From: an uncultured Aquimarina sp.
GTDB taxonomy: Bacteria > Bacteroidota > Bacteroidia > Flavobacteriales > Flavobacteriaceae
DNA: 64,000 bases
Assembly: GCA_947498455.1 (NCBI GenBank)
Contig: CANMKK010000007.1
Coordinates: forward strand, 1 to 64,000
Direction: 5' to 3'
The position numbers and the translations under genes are program-made. The stretch's first letter is position 1. Each line of letters begins with the position of its first letter. This document shows, in pieces, positions 8,900 through 17,977 of the stretch. The notes under the pieces are model-generated. The model was given only the letters and a program-made list of their open reading frames with translations. It was not told the DNA's origin and did no database searches.

Positions 8900-10966
8900 A
8901 TGAAAAAAAATATAATATTCACATTTGCATTTTTATTGATTGCTATTAGTGTAACAGCACAAATAGATAGATCTAAAATGCCTACATCCGGTCCTACCCC
9001 TACGATTAGCCTAGGAGAACCTACAACTTTTAAACTCGGGAACGGCCTTACAGTTCTTGTCGTAGAAAACAAAAAACTACCTAGAGTTTCTATCAGTTTA
9101 TCCTTAGACAATCCTCCAAATGCAGAAGGAGAAAAAGCAGGAATAGGAAGTATTGTTTCTCAAATAATGGGTAAAGGAACCAAAAACATTAGTAAAGATG
9201 CATTTAATGAAGAAATTGATTTCCTGGGAGCATTTCTTTCTGTTAATGTTAGTGGTGGGTTTGCACAATCTTTATCTAAATATACAGATCGTATTATCGA
9301 ACTTTTTGCAGATGCCGCAATACATCCCAACTTCACGCAAGAAGAGTTAGATTTAGAGAAAAAGAAACTTATAGAAAGTATAAAAGCAGGAGAAAATAGT
9401 GCAGAAGCCGTGGCAAACAGAGTAAGATCAGTATTAGCATTCGGAAAAAATCATCCTGCAGGCGAATACGCTACAGAAAAAACAATAAATAATATTACAC
9501 TTTCTGAGGTAGAATCGTACTACAGAGCTAATTTTGTTCCTAGTAATGCATATATGGTAATTAGCGGAGACATTACTAGTGATAAGGCAAAACAACTTGC
9601 AGAAAAACACTTTACTCCTTGGACAGGAGGTAAAGCCCCTTCTTTTGGGTTACCAGAGGTAAAAGATGCGCAATACAGACAAATCAACTTTGTAGATATG
9701 CCAAATGCTGTACAAACAGAAATGGCAGTAATGAACATCTCTGATCTAAAAATGGCTGACGAAGATCACCATGCTGCATTAGTTGCCAATTATATATTGG
9801 GAGGCGCTTTTAACAGTTATATAAATATGAACCTAAGAGAAAAGCACGCGTATACCTACGGAGCCAGGTCTAATCTAGCTAGATATAAAAACTACAAGGG
9901 TACTTTTAGAGTAACCACAAAAGTACGAAATATAGTTACTGATAGTGCCGTGGTAGAAACCTTAAAAGAAATTAAAAGAATACGAACAGAAGAGGTAGAT
10001 GCAGAAGTTCTTAAAAACGCAAAAGCCAAATTTCTAGGTGATTTTATACTAGCTTCAGAAAAGGACAGAACCATTGCTAATAGAAGTATCAAAATTAAAA
10101 CAGAAAAGCTTCCTAAAGATTTTTACGAGACATTTATTGCAAAAATTAACGCTGTAACTAAGGCCGATATAAAGAGAGTAGCCAATAAATACTTTAACAT
10201 AGATAAGGCAAGAATTGTATTAGTTGGTAAAGGAAGTGATGTTCTGGAAAACTTAGAAAAAGTAACCTTCGAAGGAAAAAATATCCCTATTCTGTATTTT
10301 GATAAGTATGGTAATAAAACAGAAAAGCCTAATTATAATGAAACAATTCCAGAGGGTGTAACTGCACAATCTATATTAGATAATTATTTTAAAGTTTTAG
10401 GAGGAAAAGATAAATTAGAAGCCGTGCAATCTACTTTTTATACCGCTGCAGCATCTATGGGTGGTGCTACTCTAAATATGATCACAAAAGTTACTGCTAA
10501 AAACCAAACGTATACAGATGTTCTATTCGGAGGTAATTCAGTGAGTAAGAATGTATTTGATGGAACGAAAGGGTATCAAGTAGTACAAGGTCAAAAAAAG
10601 GAATATACAACAGACGAAATTGCTGATGCTAAAAAAGAAATATATCCTTTTCCAGAAACTAAAGCTACAGAAGCTACCTTAGAAGGGATTGAACCTTATG
10701 ACGCAGGAAAAGCTTATAAACTAAAAATGAGTGATAAAAAAACCACTTATTTCGACATTAAAAATGGTTTAAAAATAAAAGATGTTTTAGTTCAGGAGCA
10801 AGGAGGACAAAAAGCAACAACCACAATTACCTATAGTAATTATAAAGAAGTACAGGGAATACAATTTCCTTATACCATATCTATAGCCGTAGGGCCACAA
10901 AAATTTGATTTTATCGTATCCGAAATCAAAATTAACGAAGGAGTTACTGACGAGGATTTTAAATAA
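8900..10966 (+). CDS. M16 family protein, inactive partner subunit with extra C-terminal domain
   Basis: Signal peptide (residues 1-20) followed by two M16 domains (about 45-450). The position of HxxEH is occupied by SIVSQ in GIGSIVSQIMGKGTKN, so this subunit should not bind catalytic zinc. The glycine-rich segment typical of regulatory M16 subunits (LGGAFNSYINMNLREK) is present. Residues about 480-688 form an additional domain with a LolA/outer-membrane-lipoprotein-like beta pattern, absent from ordinary M16 subunits. It is co-transcribed with the active M16 gene and ends at a strong terminator. Confidence 0.85.
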   Translation: MKKNIIFTFAFLLIAISVTAQIDRSKMPTSGPTPTISLGEPTTFKLGNGLTVLVVENKKLPRVSISLSLDNPPNAEGEKAGIGSIVSQIMGKGTKNISKDAFNEEIDFLGAFLSVNVSGGFAQSLSKYTDRIIELFADAAIHPNFTQEELDLEKKKLIESIKAGENSAEAVANRVRSVLAFGKNHPAGEYATEKTINNITLSEVESYYRANFVPSNAYMVISGDITSDKAKQLAEKHFTPWTGGKAPSFGLPEVKDAQYRQINFVDMPNAVQTEMAVMNISDLKMADEDHHAALVANYILGGAFNSYINMNLREKHAYTYGARSNLARYKNYKGTFRVTTKVRNIVTDSAVVETLKEIKRIRTEEVDAEVLKNAKAKFLGDFILASEKDRTIANRSIKIKTEKLPKDFYETFIAKINAVTKADIKRVANKYFNIDKARIVLVGKGSDVLENLEKVTFEGKNIPILYFDKYGNKTEKPNYNETIPEGVTAQSILDNYFKVLGGKDKLEAVQSTFYTAAASMGGATLNMITKVTAKNQTYTDVLFGGNSVSKNVFDGTKGYQVVQGQKKEYTTDEIADAKKEIYPFPETKATEATLEGIEPYDAGKAYKLKMSDKKTTYFDIKNGLKIKDVLVQEQGGQKATTTITYSNYKEVQGIQFPYTISIAVGPQKFDFIVSEIKINEGVTDEDFK

Positions 10967-10989
10967 CGGTTTTTACAGATAAAAGTATC

Positions 10990-11020
10990 ATAAGGGTTTG
11001 CGATAATCGCAAACCCTTAT
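10990..11020. terminator. Bidirectional terminator between M16 and DMT genes
   Basis: A perfect stem of 13-14 bp (TAAGGGTTTGCGA and its complement) with a 3-nt loop, followed by T-rich sequence. It sits between convergent genes and reaches into the last codons of the DMT gene. Confidence 0.85.
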
Positions 11021-11892
11021 TTATTTCTATTCGATAAATATACTCCAAGAATAATAATACCAGTTGCCATTATCTGATAAAAAGTAAATTTTTCCCCATC
11101 TAACAATCCCCATATCAGCGCCACTACAGGTATCGTATAGGTAACCGAAGAAGCAAAAACCGGAGTGCTAATTTGCACTAACTTATTAAACAAAACTTTT
11201 GCTATTCCTGTCCCTACAATAGCAAGAATTGATATATACATTAAACTTGTGTGTACTGCCGGATTTTCAAGCACTTTAGTATCAAAAAAATCTGAAAAAT
11301 ATAATACAATCAGAGATGGTATCACTAAAACGATAAAATTACCGTTGGCAATTGCTAGTGGAGATATCTGCTGCATATATCGTTTTATGATGTTTACATT
11401 GATTGCGTAACAAACTGAAGCGCATAATACCAAAGTGGCATACCAATAATTTTGATCAGGATTCACTGAAGCTCCTTCCCAAATTAACCCCAAACAGCCT
11501 ATTAACCCAATAACAACACCAATCAACTGGTTTCTATGAAATCCTATAGAAAAAATAATTGCTCCCAAGATTAATGTTATTAAAGGCGTGGTAGAATTTA
11601 ATATGGATGCAATTCCACTATCAATTTCTGTTTCTGCAAAGGCAAATAAGAAAGCTGGTATAAAAGTTCCTAAAAAACCTGATATAATAATCCATTTCCA
11701 TTCATTTCTTCTAATCGTTTTTATCGTTCTCAAACCGATTAAAAACAAGAATATGGCAGCAAAAAGCGTTCTTAATGCTCCCAATTGCAGTGGAGTAAGA
11801 CCTACTAATGATTTTTTTATTAAAATAAAAGAACTACCCCATACTAAGGATAACACTACTAAATATACCCACTTAAGGTTCGTACTCTTCAT
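11017..11892 (-). CDS. EamA/DMT-superfamily transporter
   Basis: About 291 residues with ten hydrophobic helices arranged as two EamA repeats. The hallmark LVWGSSFILIKKSL lies in the first helix, and the second half opens near YATLVLCASVCYAINVNIIKR. Such proteins export amino acids, nucleosides or other small metabolites; the substrate cannot be read from sequence. The ATG at 11892 was chosen because the conserved first helix starts 8 residues later and the leader is A-rich; another ATG at 11922 would add 10 residues. It is a single gene convergent with the M16 operon. Confidence 0.82.
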   Translation of the reverse strand: MKSTNLKWVYLVVLSLVWGSSFILIKKSLVGLTPLQLGALRTLFAAIFLFLIGLRTIKTIRRNEWKWIIISGFLGTFIPAFLFAFAETEIDSGIASILNSTTPLITLILGAIIFSIGFHRNQLIGVVIGLIGCLGLIWEGASVNPDQNYWYATLVLCASVCYAINVNIIKRYMQQISPLAIANGNFIVLVIPSLIVLYFSDFFDTKVLENPAVHTSLMYISILAIVGTGIAKVLFNKLVQISTPVFASSVTYTIPVVALIWGLLDGEKFTFYQIMATGIIILGVYLSNRNK

Positions 11893-12097
11893 CCGGTTAT
11901 TTTTTATTGTTTTGGAGGTCATACTTAGATTAATACAAGTATGGGATCTTTGATGATTGAAATAATCATTATTCCATCCATATAAAGATTCTTTTTACCC
12001 TGTCGACCTCATTTGATCAACAATAATAAGGTGCAAAAGTGATCATAATCTTGAGAGTTTGCACAGAAAGAATAAAAAAATTAACTCAGATTTAGCG

Positions 12098-12670
12098 TTA
12101 TTCTTTCCATTCAATAGTTTCTACCAAATGCTTAATATCATTATACAGATATTGTGCGGCAGGAAGTATAGAGTCATAATTTGGTCGAGCCCTAAAATAT
12201 ACAGACCCCGATACAAAATGATGTACACTATCTGTTACATAAAACTGTGAAGAAGAAGCTGCATTCCCAGAGACTTTGTATAATACTCCATAAACCTTCT
12301 TCTCTTTATTACTATAAGATTCGGGTTTAATTGCATCTGCTTTAATATAATGTTCTTGGGTAAGATTTTGCGCATCTCTAAGCAGTGAATCCAAGTTATT
12401 GTTTATTTTATAATAAGATACATATATAGTAGCTTTTAACTCCGGATAATATACATTATACCAACAAGCTCTTTTATACTTAGCTTGCTGAAGTTCGGCT
12501 ATTTTACTTTTTTCAAAAGAATAAGAACAGTCTATTTGTAACGCTTCATATACAGGAGGTGGATAGTTTAACCTAAGTAAACCTTTAGGCTTGGGTAAAA
12601 CCTCTTCTCCACAGGAAACCATAATCGATACAATTCCTAATACGATAAAAAATAAACTACTCCTCTTCAT
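12098..12670 (-). CDS. gldD: Gliding motility lipoprotein GldD
   Basis: The 190-residue product has a lipoprotein signal peptide with lipobox Cys20 (IMVSC), followed by the GldD hallmark PKPKGLLRLNYPPPVY. Known GldD is an inner-membrane or periplasmic lipoprotein needed for Bacteroidota gliding and linked to T9SS function. Its start overlaps the end of gldE by 14 nt, and the mutY-ssb-gldE-gldD order is conserved in Flavobacteriaceae, which supports the call. Confidence 0.93.
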   Translation of the reverse strand: MKRSSLFFIVLGIVSIMVSCGEEVLPKPKGLLRLNYPPPVYEALQIDCSYSFEKSKIAELQQAKYKRACWYNVYYPELKATIYVSYYKINNNLDSLLRDAQNLTQEHYIKADAIKPESYSNKEKKVYGVLYKVSGNAASSSQFYVTDSVHHFVSGSVYFRARPNYDSILPAAQYLYNDIKHLVETIEWKE

Positions 12671-13994
12671 TAATTGTCAGTTTTATTCTCTTAATACGTT
12701 TATTATCTAATGACTCTATTTTAAAATCATATTGCTTAAAAGTTAGTATTTCTCCTCGTTTAGGAAAACTCCCGGATATCTCCAATAAGAAACCAGCAAC
12801 CGTTTCTGCATCTCCTTTCATATTTTCAAAAATTGCAGTATCTCCCAATTTCAAGACCTTATAAAAATCTTTTAATGAAGTTCTTCCTTCGAAAACATAA
12901 TTCTGATCATCTAGTTTAGAAAATACTAAATCTTCGTCATCGAATTCATCACTAATATCCCCAACAATTTCCTCTATAATATCCTCTAATGAAATTAAGC
13001 CACTTGTTCCTCCATACTCATCAACCACAATTGCTAAATGATTTTTTTTATTCTTAAAATCGTTTAACAAATCATCCAATTTCTTATTTTCAGGAACAAA
13101 AAATGGTTCCCTTAATAAGTCAATCCAATTGAAGTTTTTATGATTTATATAGGGTAATAAATCCTTTACATAAAGAATACCTATTACTTTGTCTATACTA
13201 TCTTCATAAACGGGAATACGGGAATATCCATTTTCTATGATTTCAGGAATAATAGTCTCATAGGGAGTATCACCACTCAATGCAAATATATCGATTCTCG
13301 GTCTCATCACTTGCCTGGTATCTGTATTTCCAAAAGACACTATTCCTTCTAATATCTTTTTCTCTTCTGAAGTGGTTTCTTTATCCGAAGTTAATTCCAG
13401 AGCCTGTGATAATTGATCTACGCTGATGCTTGATTTTTGTTTTCCTAACCTGTTATGTATTCCTACAGTTACTGCTCTCATCGGCAGACTAATTGGGGTA
13501 ATAATCCAATCTAATACTCCCAATGGACGTGCCATAAAATTAGCAAACTTTACTTTATTTCTGCTTGCATATATTTTTGGTAAAATTTCACCAAACAATA
13601 ATATCAAAAACGTAACTACTATAACTTCCACAACAAATCTAGGTTTTAACCATTCTTGCTCAAAAAACACAATATCATCTAACCCCTTAAAATAAATCTT
13701 TCCTAAAGAGTCAAAAAGTAGTACAATTGCAATATTTATAAAATTATTAGCCACAAGAATGGTTGCCAATAATTTTTTAGGTTTCCTTAGTAATTTATTA
13801 ATTATTTTTTGATTAGCAGTAGGTTTTTCATCCTCTTGTTTTAAATCAGAAGATGTTAGAGAAAATAACGAAACTTCACTACCAGAAATAAGAGCAGAAC
13901 AAACAAGCAGTAAAATAAGTACTAACAAATTGATGGTTTGCATTGCATCAAAAGCAAAAAATAAAATCAATAACGGTTCAGGATCAGGGTCCAA
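12657..13994 (-). CDS. gldE: Gliding motility-associated protein GldE (CNNM/CBS membrane protein)
   Basis: 445 residues: the MDPDPEP N-terminus typical of GldE, an N-terminal CNNM/DUF21 region with four membrane segments (about 18-200), two CBS domains (about 215-330; RIPVYEDSIDKVIGILYVKDLL and FKNKKNHLAIVVDEYGGTSGLISLEDIIEEIVGDI), and a C-terminal CorC/HlyC transporter-associated domain (about 345-440). The family is related to magnesium/cobalt efflux proteins; in Flavobacterium johnsoniae GldE supports gliding together with GldD. It sits 24 nt after ssb in the same operon. Confidence 0.93.
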   Translation of the reverse strand: MDPDPEPLLILFFAFDAMQTINLLVLILLLVCSALISGSEVSLFSLTSSDLKQEDEKPTANQKIINKLLRKPKKLLATILVANNFINIAIVLLFDSLGKIYFKGLDDIVFFEQEWLKPRFVVEVIVVTFLILLFGEILPKIYASRNKVKFANFMARPLGVLDWIITPISLPMRAVTVGIHNRLGKQKSSISVDQLSQALELTSDKETTSEEKKILEGIVSFGNTDTRQVMRPRIDIFALSGDTPYETIIPEIIENGYSRIPVYEDSIDKVIGILYVKDLLPYINHKNFNWIDLLREPFFVPENKKLDDLLNDFKNKKNHLAIVVDEYGGTSGLISLEDIIEEIVGDISDEFDDEDLVFSKLDDQNYVFEGRTSLKDFYKVLKLGDTAIFENMKGDAETVAGFLLEISGSFPKRGEILTFKQYDFKIESLDNKRIKRIKLTINEEE

Positions 13995-14018
13995 ATTGTA
14001 GGGATTTAATTAAACATA

Positions 14019-14480
14019 TCAGAATGGAAGATCATCTTCTTCTATATCTGTTGATGTGGATGAAATAGAGCGGTTGTCAGAGACAGATGTATTAGTATCC
14101 TGAGCTTTTTTCTGACTGGCAGTTCCTTCTTGTTGATTCTCCAGTTTGGGAGTTAAAAAAGTAAAATCGATACATTGTACTTCCGTACTATATCTATCTC
14201 TTCCTTGGTCATCTTGCCATTTCCTTGTTTTCAGACGACCTTCGATATAAATTTTATCTCCTTTTTTTAAATATTTCTCGCATATCTCAGCTGCCTTATT
14301 TCTAACTACTATATTATGCCACTCAGTAGTTGTTACTCTCTCTCCTGTACTCTTATTTAGATAAGAGTCATTTGTTGCCAATGGAAATCTACCTAAACAA
14401 CTTCCTCCTTCAAACCAATGCATCTTTACTTCATCACCGGTATGCCCAATGAGCATTACCTTATTCAACGTTCCAGACAT
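14019..14480 (-). CDS. ssb: Single-stranded DNA-binding protein
   Basis: 153 residues: an OB-fold at about 1-110 (LNKVMLIGHTGDEVKMHWFEGG, TEWHNIVVRNKAAEICEKYLKKGDKIYIEGRLKTRKWQDDQGRDRY read in parts), a flexible Ser/Thr-rich linker, and the acidic C-terminal tip DDLPF that recruits replication and repair proteins. It lies between mutY and gldE in one operon, 36 nt after mutY. Confidence 0.95.
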   Translation of the reverse strand: MSGTLNKVMLIGHTGDEVKMHWFEGGSCLGRFPLATNDSYLNKSTGERVTTTEWHNIVVRNKAAEICEKYLKKGDKIYIEGRLKTRKWQDDQGRDRYSTEVQCIDFTFLTPKLENQQEGTASQKKAQDTNTSVSDNRSISSTSTDIEEDDLPF

Positions 14481-14516
14481 CTTATTTATTATTTATAGTA
14501 AATGTAATAAAAAACA

Positions 14517-15581
14517 TCATACCTTAAAAAATCGATCTATAAAATTACCTAATAATATAGGTACAGGATATGTGTTAATATTTTTAACTTCTACAAACTC
14601 TGTTTTATGAACTAAATTAGGCTTCTCAGACATTTCTATAATATAAAATTTAGTATATAAATGTTGATGCGATAACTTATGGACTATAAAGGAATCTTGA
14701 TAAAGTGTCATCTTATAGTCTTTATCGCTCACCAGTTCCATAAAAACTGAACTTGTTTTAATCTCAGAAACATCGATTTCACTATCGCTTTCTACTAAAG
14801 GGAACTCGTATAAATTTTGCCAAATACCTTTACCCAGTCTTTGATTAATAATTGTAAGTTTCCCTTTATATAGAAAAATGAGGTAGTTAAAATAACGTTT
14901 TTTGACTTTCAACTTCTTCAGTTTTACTGGCAAAACTGCTATCGTATCATTTTTTAGCCCTTCACAACTATCGTTTAAAGGGCATATCGTACAATCTGGT
15001 GTTTGCGGCTTACATTGTAGTGCTCCGAACTCCATAATAGCTTGATTATATTCTGCAGGCTCATCAGAATCTATTAACTTAATTGCTAGCTCCTTAAATT
15101 CTTTTACTCCTTTTGTACTATTAATAGGTGTATCTATATTAAAAAAACGAGATAATACACGATATACGTTTCCATCAACTACAGGGACCACTTCATTATA
15201 ACATATAGAGGCAATAGCACTTGCTGTATAATCCCCAACTCCCTTTAATTTTAGTAAATCTTTATAATTTTTAGGGAATATACCATTAAGCTCATAAGCT
15301 ATATATTTTGCGGTTGTATGAAGATTTCTTGCTCTAGAATAATACCCTAATCCTTGCCATAATTTTAATACTTCTTCTTCACTGGCATTTGCTAGTTCAA
15401 AAACTGTAGGATATGATTCTGTAAATGACACATAATATGGTAATCCCTGTGCAACTCTGGTCTGTTGAAGTATAATTTCGCTTAACCAAATTCGATAAGG
15501 ATCCCTTGTCTCTCTCCAAGGCATGTCTCTTTTGTTTTGTAAGTACCACAAAATGAGTTTTTTATGAAAAATCATAGGCAA
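14517..15581 (-). CDS. mutY: A/G-specific adenine DNA glycosylase
   Basis: 354 residues. The helix-hairpin-helix glycosylase core contains MPWRETRDPYRIWLSE, the catalytic Glu in EIILQQTRV, HhH LKGVGDYTASAIAS, and the catalytic Asp in VVDGNVYRVLSR. A [4Fe-4S] loop of the C-x6-C-x2-C-x5-C type follows (CKPQTPDCTICPLNDSC). The C-terminal third is the NUDIX-like 8-oxoG recognition domain. It removes adenine opposite 8-oxoguanine. An alternative start two codons downstream (15575) is possible. Confidence 0.95.
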   Translation of the reverse strand: MPMIFHKKLILWYLQNKRDMPWRETRDPYRIWLSEIILQQTRVAQGLPYYVSFTESYPTVFELANASEEEVLKLWQGLGYYSRARNLHTTAKYIAYELNGIFPKNYKDLLKLKGVGDYTASAIASICYNEVVPVVDGNVYRVLSRFFNIDTPINSTKGVKEFKELAIKLIDSDEPAEYNQAIMEFGALQCKPQTPDCTICPLNDSCEGLKNDTIAVLPVKLKKLKVKKRYFNYLIFLYKGKLTIINQRLGKGIWQNLYEFPLVESDSEIDVSEIKTSSVFMELVSDKDYKMTLYQDSFIVHKLSHQHLYTKFYIIEMSEKPNLVHKTEFVEVKNINTYPVPILLGNFIDRFFKV

Positions 15582-15635
15582 ATAGTCTGTTTTACAAAAT
15601 TAAACGTTTAAAAGATGATAATTTCATCTTAAGTA

Positions 15636-15667
15636 TTGATATTTTGGTTTTTAAATTATTATATTTG
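15636..15667 (+). promoter_or_regulatory. Primary-sigma promoter of the HU gene
   Basis: A TTG at 15636-15638 lies 21 nt upstream of TATATTTG at 15660-15667, matching the Bacteroidota TTTG / TAnnTTTG architecture. It predicts a transcript start about 35 nt before the HU start codon. Confidence 0.6.
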
Positions 15668-15706
15668 CCCCCTTGAAAATTTAAAAACCCCTAAATAGGT
15701 AATATA

Positions 15707-15997
15707 ATGACTAAAGCAGATATTGTAGCAAAAATTTCAGAAAAACTAGGAATTGAAAAAGGAGATGTTCAGGCAACTGTTGAAACATTCATGGAAGAAG
15801 TAAAAAGTTCTTTGGAGAGCGGAGATAATGTATACCTTAGAGGATTTGGTAGTTTTATCATCAAAACAAGAGCTGAAAAGACAGGACGTAATATATCTAA
15901 AAATACTACAATTAAAATTCCTGCACACAACATTCCAGCCTTTAAGCCGGCGAAAGTTTTTGTTGAAGGTGTAAAAACTAATGTAGAGGTAAAGTAA
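15707..15997 (+). CDS. HU-family DNA-binding protein
   Basis: 96 residues with the full HU/IHF fold: N-terminal helices (TKADIVAKISEKLGI), the signature GDNVYLRGFGSFIIKTRAEKTGRN leading to the DNA-bending arm, and the Pro-tipped segment (KIPAHNIPAFKPAKVF). It is a nucleoid-associated protein that bends DNA. A small ribosomal-type ORF follows 27 nt later. Confidence 0.93.
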   Translation: MTKADIVAKISEKLGIEKGDVQATVETFMEEVKSSLESGDNVYLRGFGSFIIKTRAEKTGRNISKNTTIKIPAHNIPAFKPAKVFVEGVKTNVEVK

Positions 15998-16024
15998 ATT
16001 AATAATTAAATAAATAAGTACACT

Positions 16025-16114
16025 ATGCCAAGTGGTAAAAAACGAAAAAGACACAAGGTAGCTACGCACAAGCGTAAAAAAAGAAGAAGAGCTAATCGTC
16101 ATAAGAAAAAGTAG
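16025..16114 (+). CDS. 29-residue highly basic ribosome-associated protein (COX24/bS22-like)
   Basis: ATG at 16025, TAG at 16112-16114. The peptide starts MPSGKKRKRHKVATHKRKK and ends NRHKKK; most of its 29 residues are Lys, Arg or His. It fits the tiny conserved Bacteroidota proteins usually labelled AURKAIP1/COX24-domain, related to mitochondrial mS38 and actinobacterial bS22 of the small ribosomal subunit. That family assignment is from memory of the motif and should be checked. Its stop codon lies inside the following terminator stem, and it is probably co-transcribed with HU. Confidence 0.75.
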   Translation: MPSGKKRKRHKVATHKRKKRRRANRHKKK

Positions 16115-16131
16115 TTTCTAACTACTTTTTT
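16106..16131 (+). terminator. Terminator after the small basic ORF
   Basis: GTAGTT / AACTAC stem extended by an outer AAAAA/TTTTT pairing, 3-nt loop, then a T run. It overlaps the stop codon of the 29-residue ORF. Confidence 0.7.
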
Positions 16132-16155
16132 CTTTTAAAAATGTTCTTTGAAATC

Positions 16156-16212
16156 GAAATAAAGCAACTTATAATTCTACCTTTATAAGGCTTTATTTCA
16201 ATGGAATTATAA
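16156..16212 (+). promoter_or_regulatory. Structured leader of the RNase G gene with mutually exclusive stems
   Basis: Arm A (16156-16165, GAAATAAAGC) pairs perfectly with A' (16190-16199) and the helix continues with CTTATA (16168-16173) / TATAAG (16184-16189), giving a 16-bp stem. Arm B (16169-16177, TTATAATTC) pairs perfectly with B' (16204-16212). The order A-B-A'-B' means the two helices compete, or form a pseudoknot. No T run follows, so this is not a simple terminator. Autoregulation of the nuclease through this leader is inferred by analogy with E. coli rne. Confidence 0.5.
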
Positions 16213-16261
16213 CAATTCCTGTGAAAAAATTGTTTAATCCATCTGTCTCGGATAATTCGAG

Positions 16262-17821
16262 GTGGATAAAAATCTAATCAGAGTGAACAAAGAATTGATC
16301 ATTAGATCGGGTTCCTCTACTGATTTTGCCTTATTAAAAGATGGAAAACTAATTGAATTGCATAAGGAAGAAGATGACAGCAATTTTGCGGTTGGTGATA
16401 TTTTTATCGCCAAGATCCGTAAAGCTGTTCCAGGTCTTAACGCCGCATTTGTTAATGTTGGCTATGAGAAAGATGCATTTTTGCATTATCATGACCTTGG
16501 CCCTCAAGTATCTTCTTTGCTTAAATTCATTAAACGTGTAAGCACAGGTAAACTAAAGGATTATTCTCTTAAGAATTTTTCTTTTGAAGATGATATTGAC
16601 AAACATGGTATTATTACCGATGTGTTAAAATCAAATCAATCACTACTAGTACAAATAGTAAAAGAACCTATATCAACAAAAGGCCCTAGAATTAGCTCAG
16701 AGCTCTCTATAGCCGGAAGATATATTGTTTTAGTACCTTTTTCTAACAGAGTATCTATTTCTCAAAAAATAGAATCTTCTGAAGAAAAAGAACGTCTTAA
16801 AAGACTTGTAAAAAGTATTAAACCAAAAGGATTCGGGATTATTGTTCGTACAGTAGCTGAAGGCAAGAAAGTAGCAGAACTAGACAGAGATTTGCAAAAC
16901 TTGATAGAACGTTGGGAATCCATGTGTAAGAAATTATACAAGGCAAATCACCCATCGAAAATTTTAGGCGAAATGAACAGAGCATCTTCTATATTGCGAG
17001 ATGTTTTCAATGACACCTTTACTTCTATTGTTGTAGATGAAGAAGATCTCTACAACCAAGTAAAAGATTACTTGCAAGAAATTGCACCAAAAAAAGAATC
17101 AATAGTGAAGTTACACACGTCCAAAGTTCCGATTTTTGAAAAACATGGAATCGAGCGACAAATCAAAACTAGTTTTGGAAAAACAGTATCTATGAGCAAA
17201 GGTGCCTATCTTGTAATTGAGCACACTGAAGCAATGCATGTCATTGACGTAAACAGTGGAAACCGATCAAACAAGGCCAAAAACCAAGAAGACACAGCTC
17301 TAGAAGTTAATTTAATCAGTGCAACTGAAGTTGCCCGCCAACTACGTCTTAGAGATATGGGAGGTATTATCGTTGTCGATTTTATAGACATGAACAACGC
17401 CGATAACCGAAGAACACTCTTCAACCACTTACGGGATGAGATGAAAGATGATAGAGCGAAACACAAAATTTTACCGCCAAGTAAGTTTGGCTTAATTCAG
17501 ATCACGCGACAGCGTGTACGACCAGAAATGAATATCAAAACCCGAGAGGTAAACCCTAACGGAGGAAACGGCGAAGTTGAGGCGCCAATAGTTTTAGTAG
17601 ATAAAATAAAGGTCGATTTAGAAAAATTAATTAAAAAAGAACATAAAAAGATAACGCTAAGCGCACATCCTTTTATAGCAGCTTTTTTAACCAAAGGATT
17701 TCCATCCGCCCGATCACAATGGTTTATAGACCATAAAAAATGGGTAAAAATTATACCAAGAGATGCTTACACGTATCTAGAATATCATTTCCACGATAAA
17801 AACGGAGAAATGATACAGTAA
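16262..17821 (+). CDS. rng: Ribonuclease G/E family endoribonuclease
   Basis: 519 residues, GTG start (the peptide then reads DKNLIRVNKELIIRS). The S1 RNA-binding subdomain lies at about 40-130 (GDIFIAKIRKAVPGLNAAFVNVGYEKDAFLHY in pieces). The RNase H-like and DNase I-like catalytic parts contain the metal-binding aspartates in MHVIDVNSG and GGIIVVDFIDM. It lacks the long C-terminal scaffold of E. coli RNase E, so it is RNase G-sized. Expected role is RNA turnover and rRNA processing. Monocistronic, with structured leader and strong terminator. Confidence 0.92.
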   Translation: MDKNLIRVNKELIIRSGSSTDFALLKDGKLIELHKEEDDSNFAVGDIFIAKIRKAVPGLNAAFVNVGYEKDAFLHYHDLGPQVSSLLKFIKRVSTGKLKDYSLKNFSFEDDIDKHGIITDVLKSNQSLLVQIVKEPISTKGPRISSELSIAGRYIVLVPFSNRVSISQKIESSEEKERLKRLVKSIKPKGFGIIVRTVAEGKKVAELDRDLQNLIERWESMCKKLYKANHPSKILGEMNRASSILRDVFNDTFTSIVVDEEDLYNQVKDYLQEIAPKKESIVKLHTSKVPIFEKHGIERQIKTSFGKTVSMSKGAYLVIEHTEAMHVIDVNSGNRSNKAKNQEDTALEVNLISATEVARQLRLRDMGGIIVVDFIDMNNADNRRTLFNHLRDEMKDDRAKHKILPPSKFGLIQITRQRVRPEMNIKTREVNPNGGNGEVEAPIVLVDKIKVDLEKLIKKEHKKITLSAHPFIAAFLTKGFPSARSQWFIDHKKWVKIIPRDAYTYLEYHFHDKNGEMIQ

Positions 17822-17828
17822 AGGATTT

Positions 17829-17862
17829 AAAACCCGGCTTATTATATAAGCCGGGTTTTTTT
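17829..17862 (+). terminator. Terminator after RNase G
   Basis: A perfect 11-bp stem AACCCGGCTTA with 5-nt loop, outer A/T pairs and a run of seven T. Confidence 0.9.
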
Positions 17863-17977
17863 ATGAAAAAAAGTACGTTACACAACTACCTAATCATGCA
17901 CATACTAAACCTGCAACGGAGACATAGTTTAGAATTTGGAAGCAAATATTTCAAAGAGTTAATCTCTACAATGCGTA

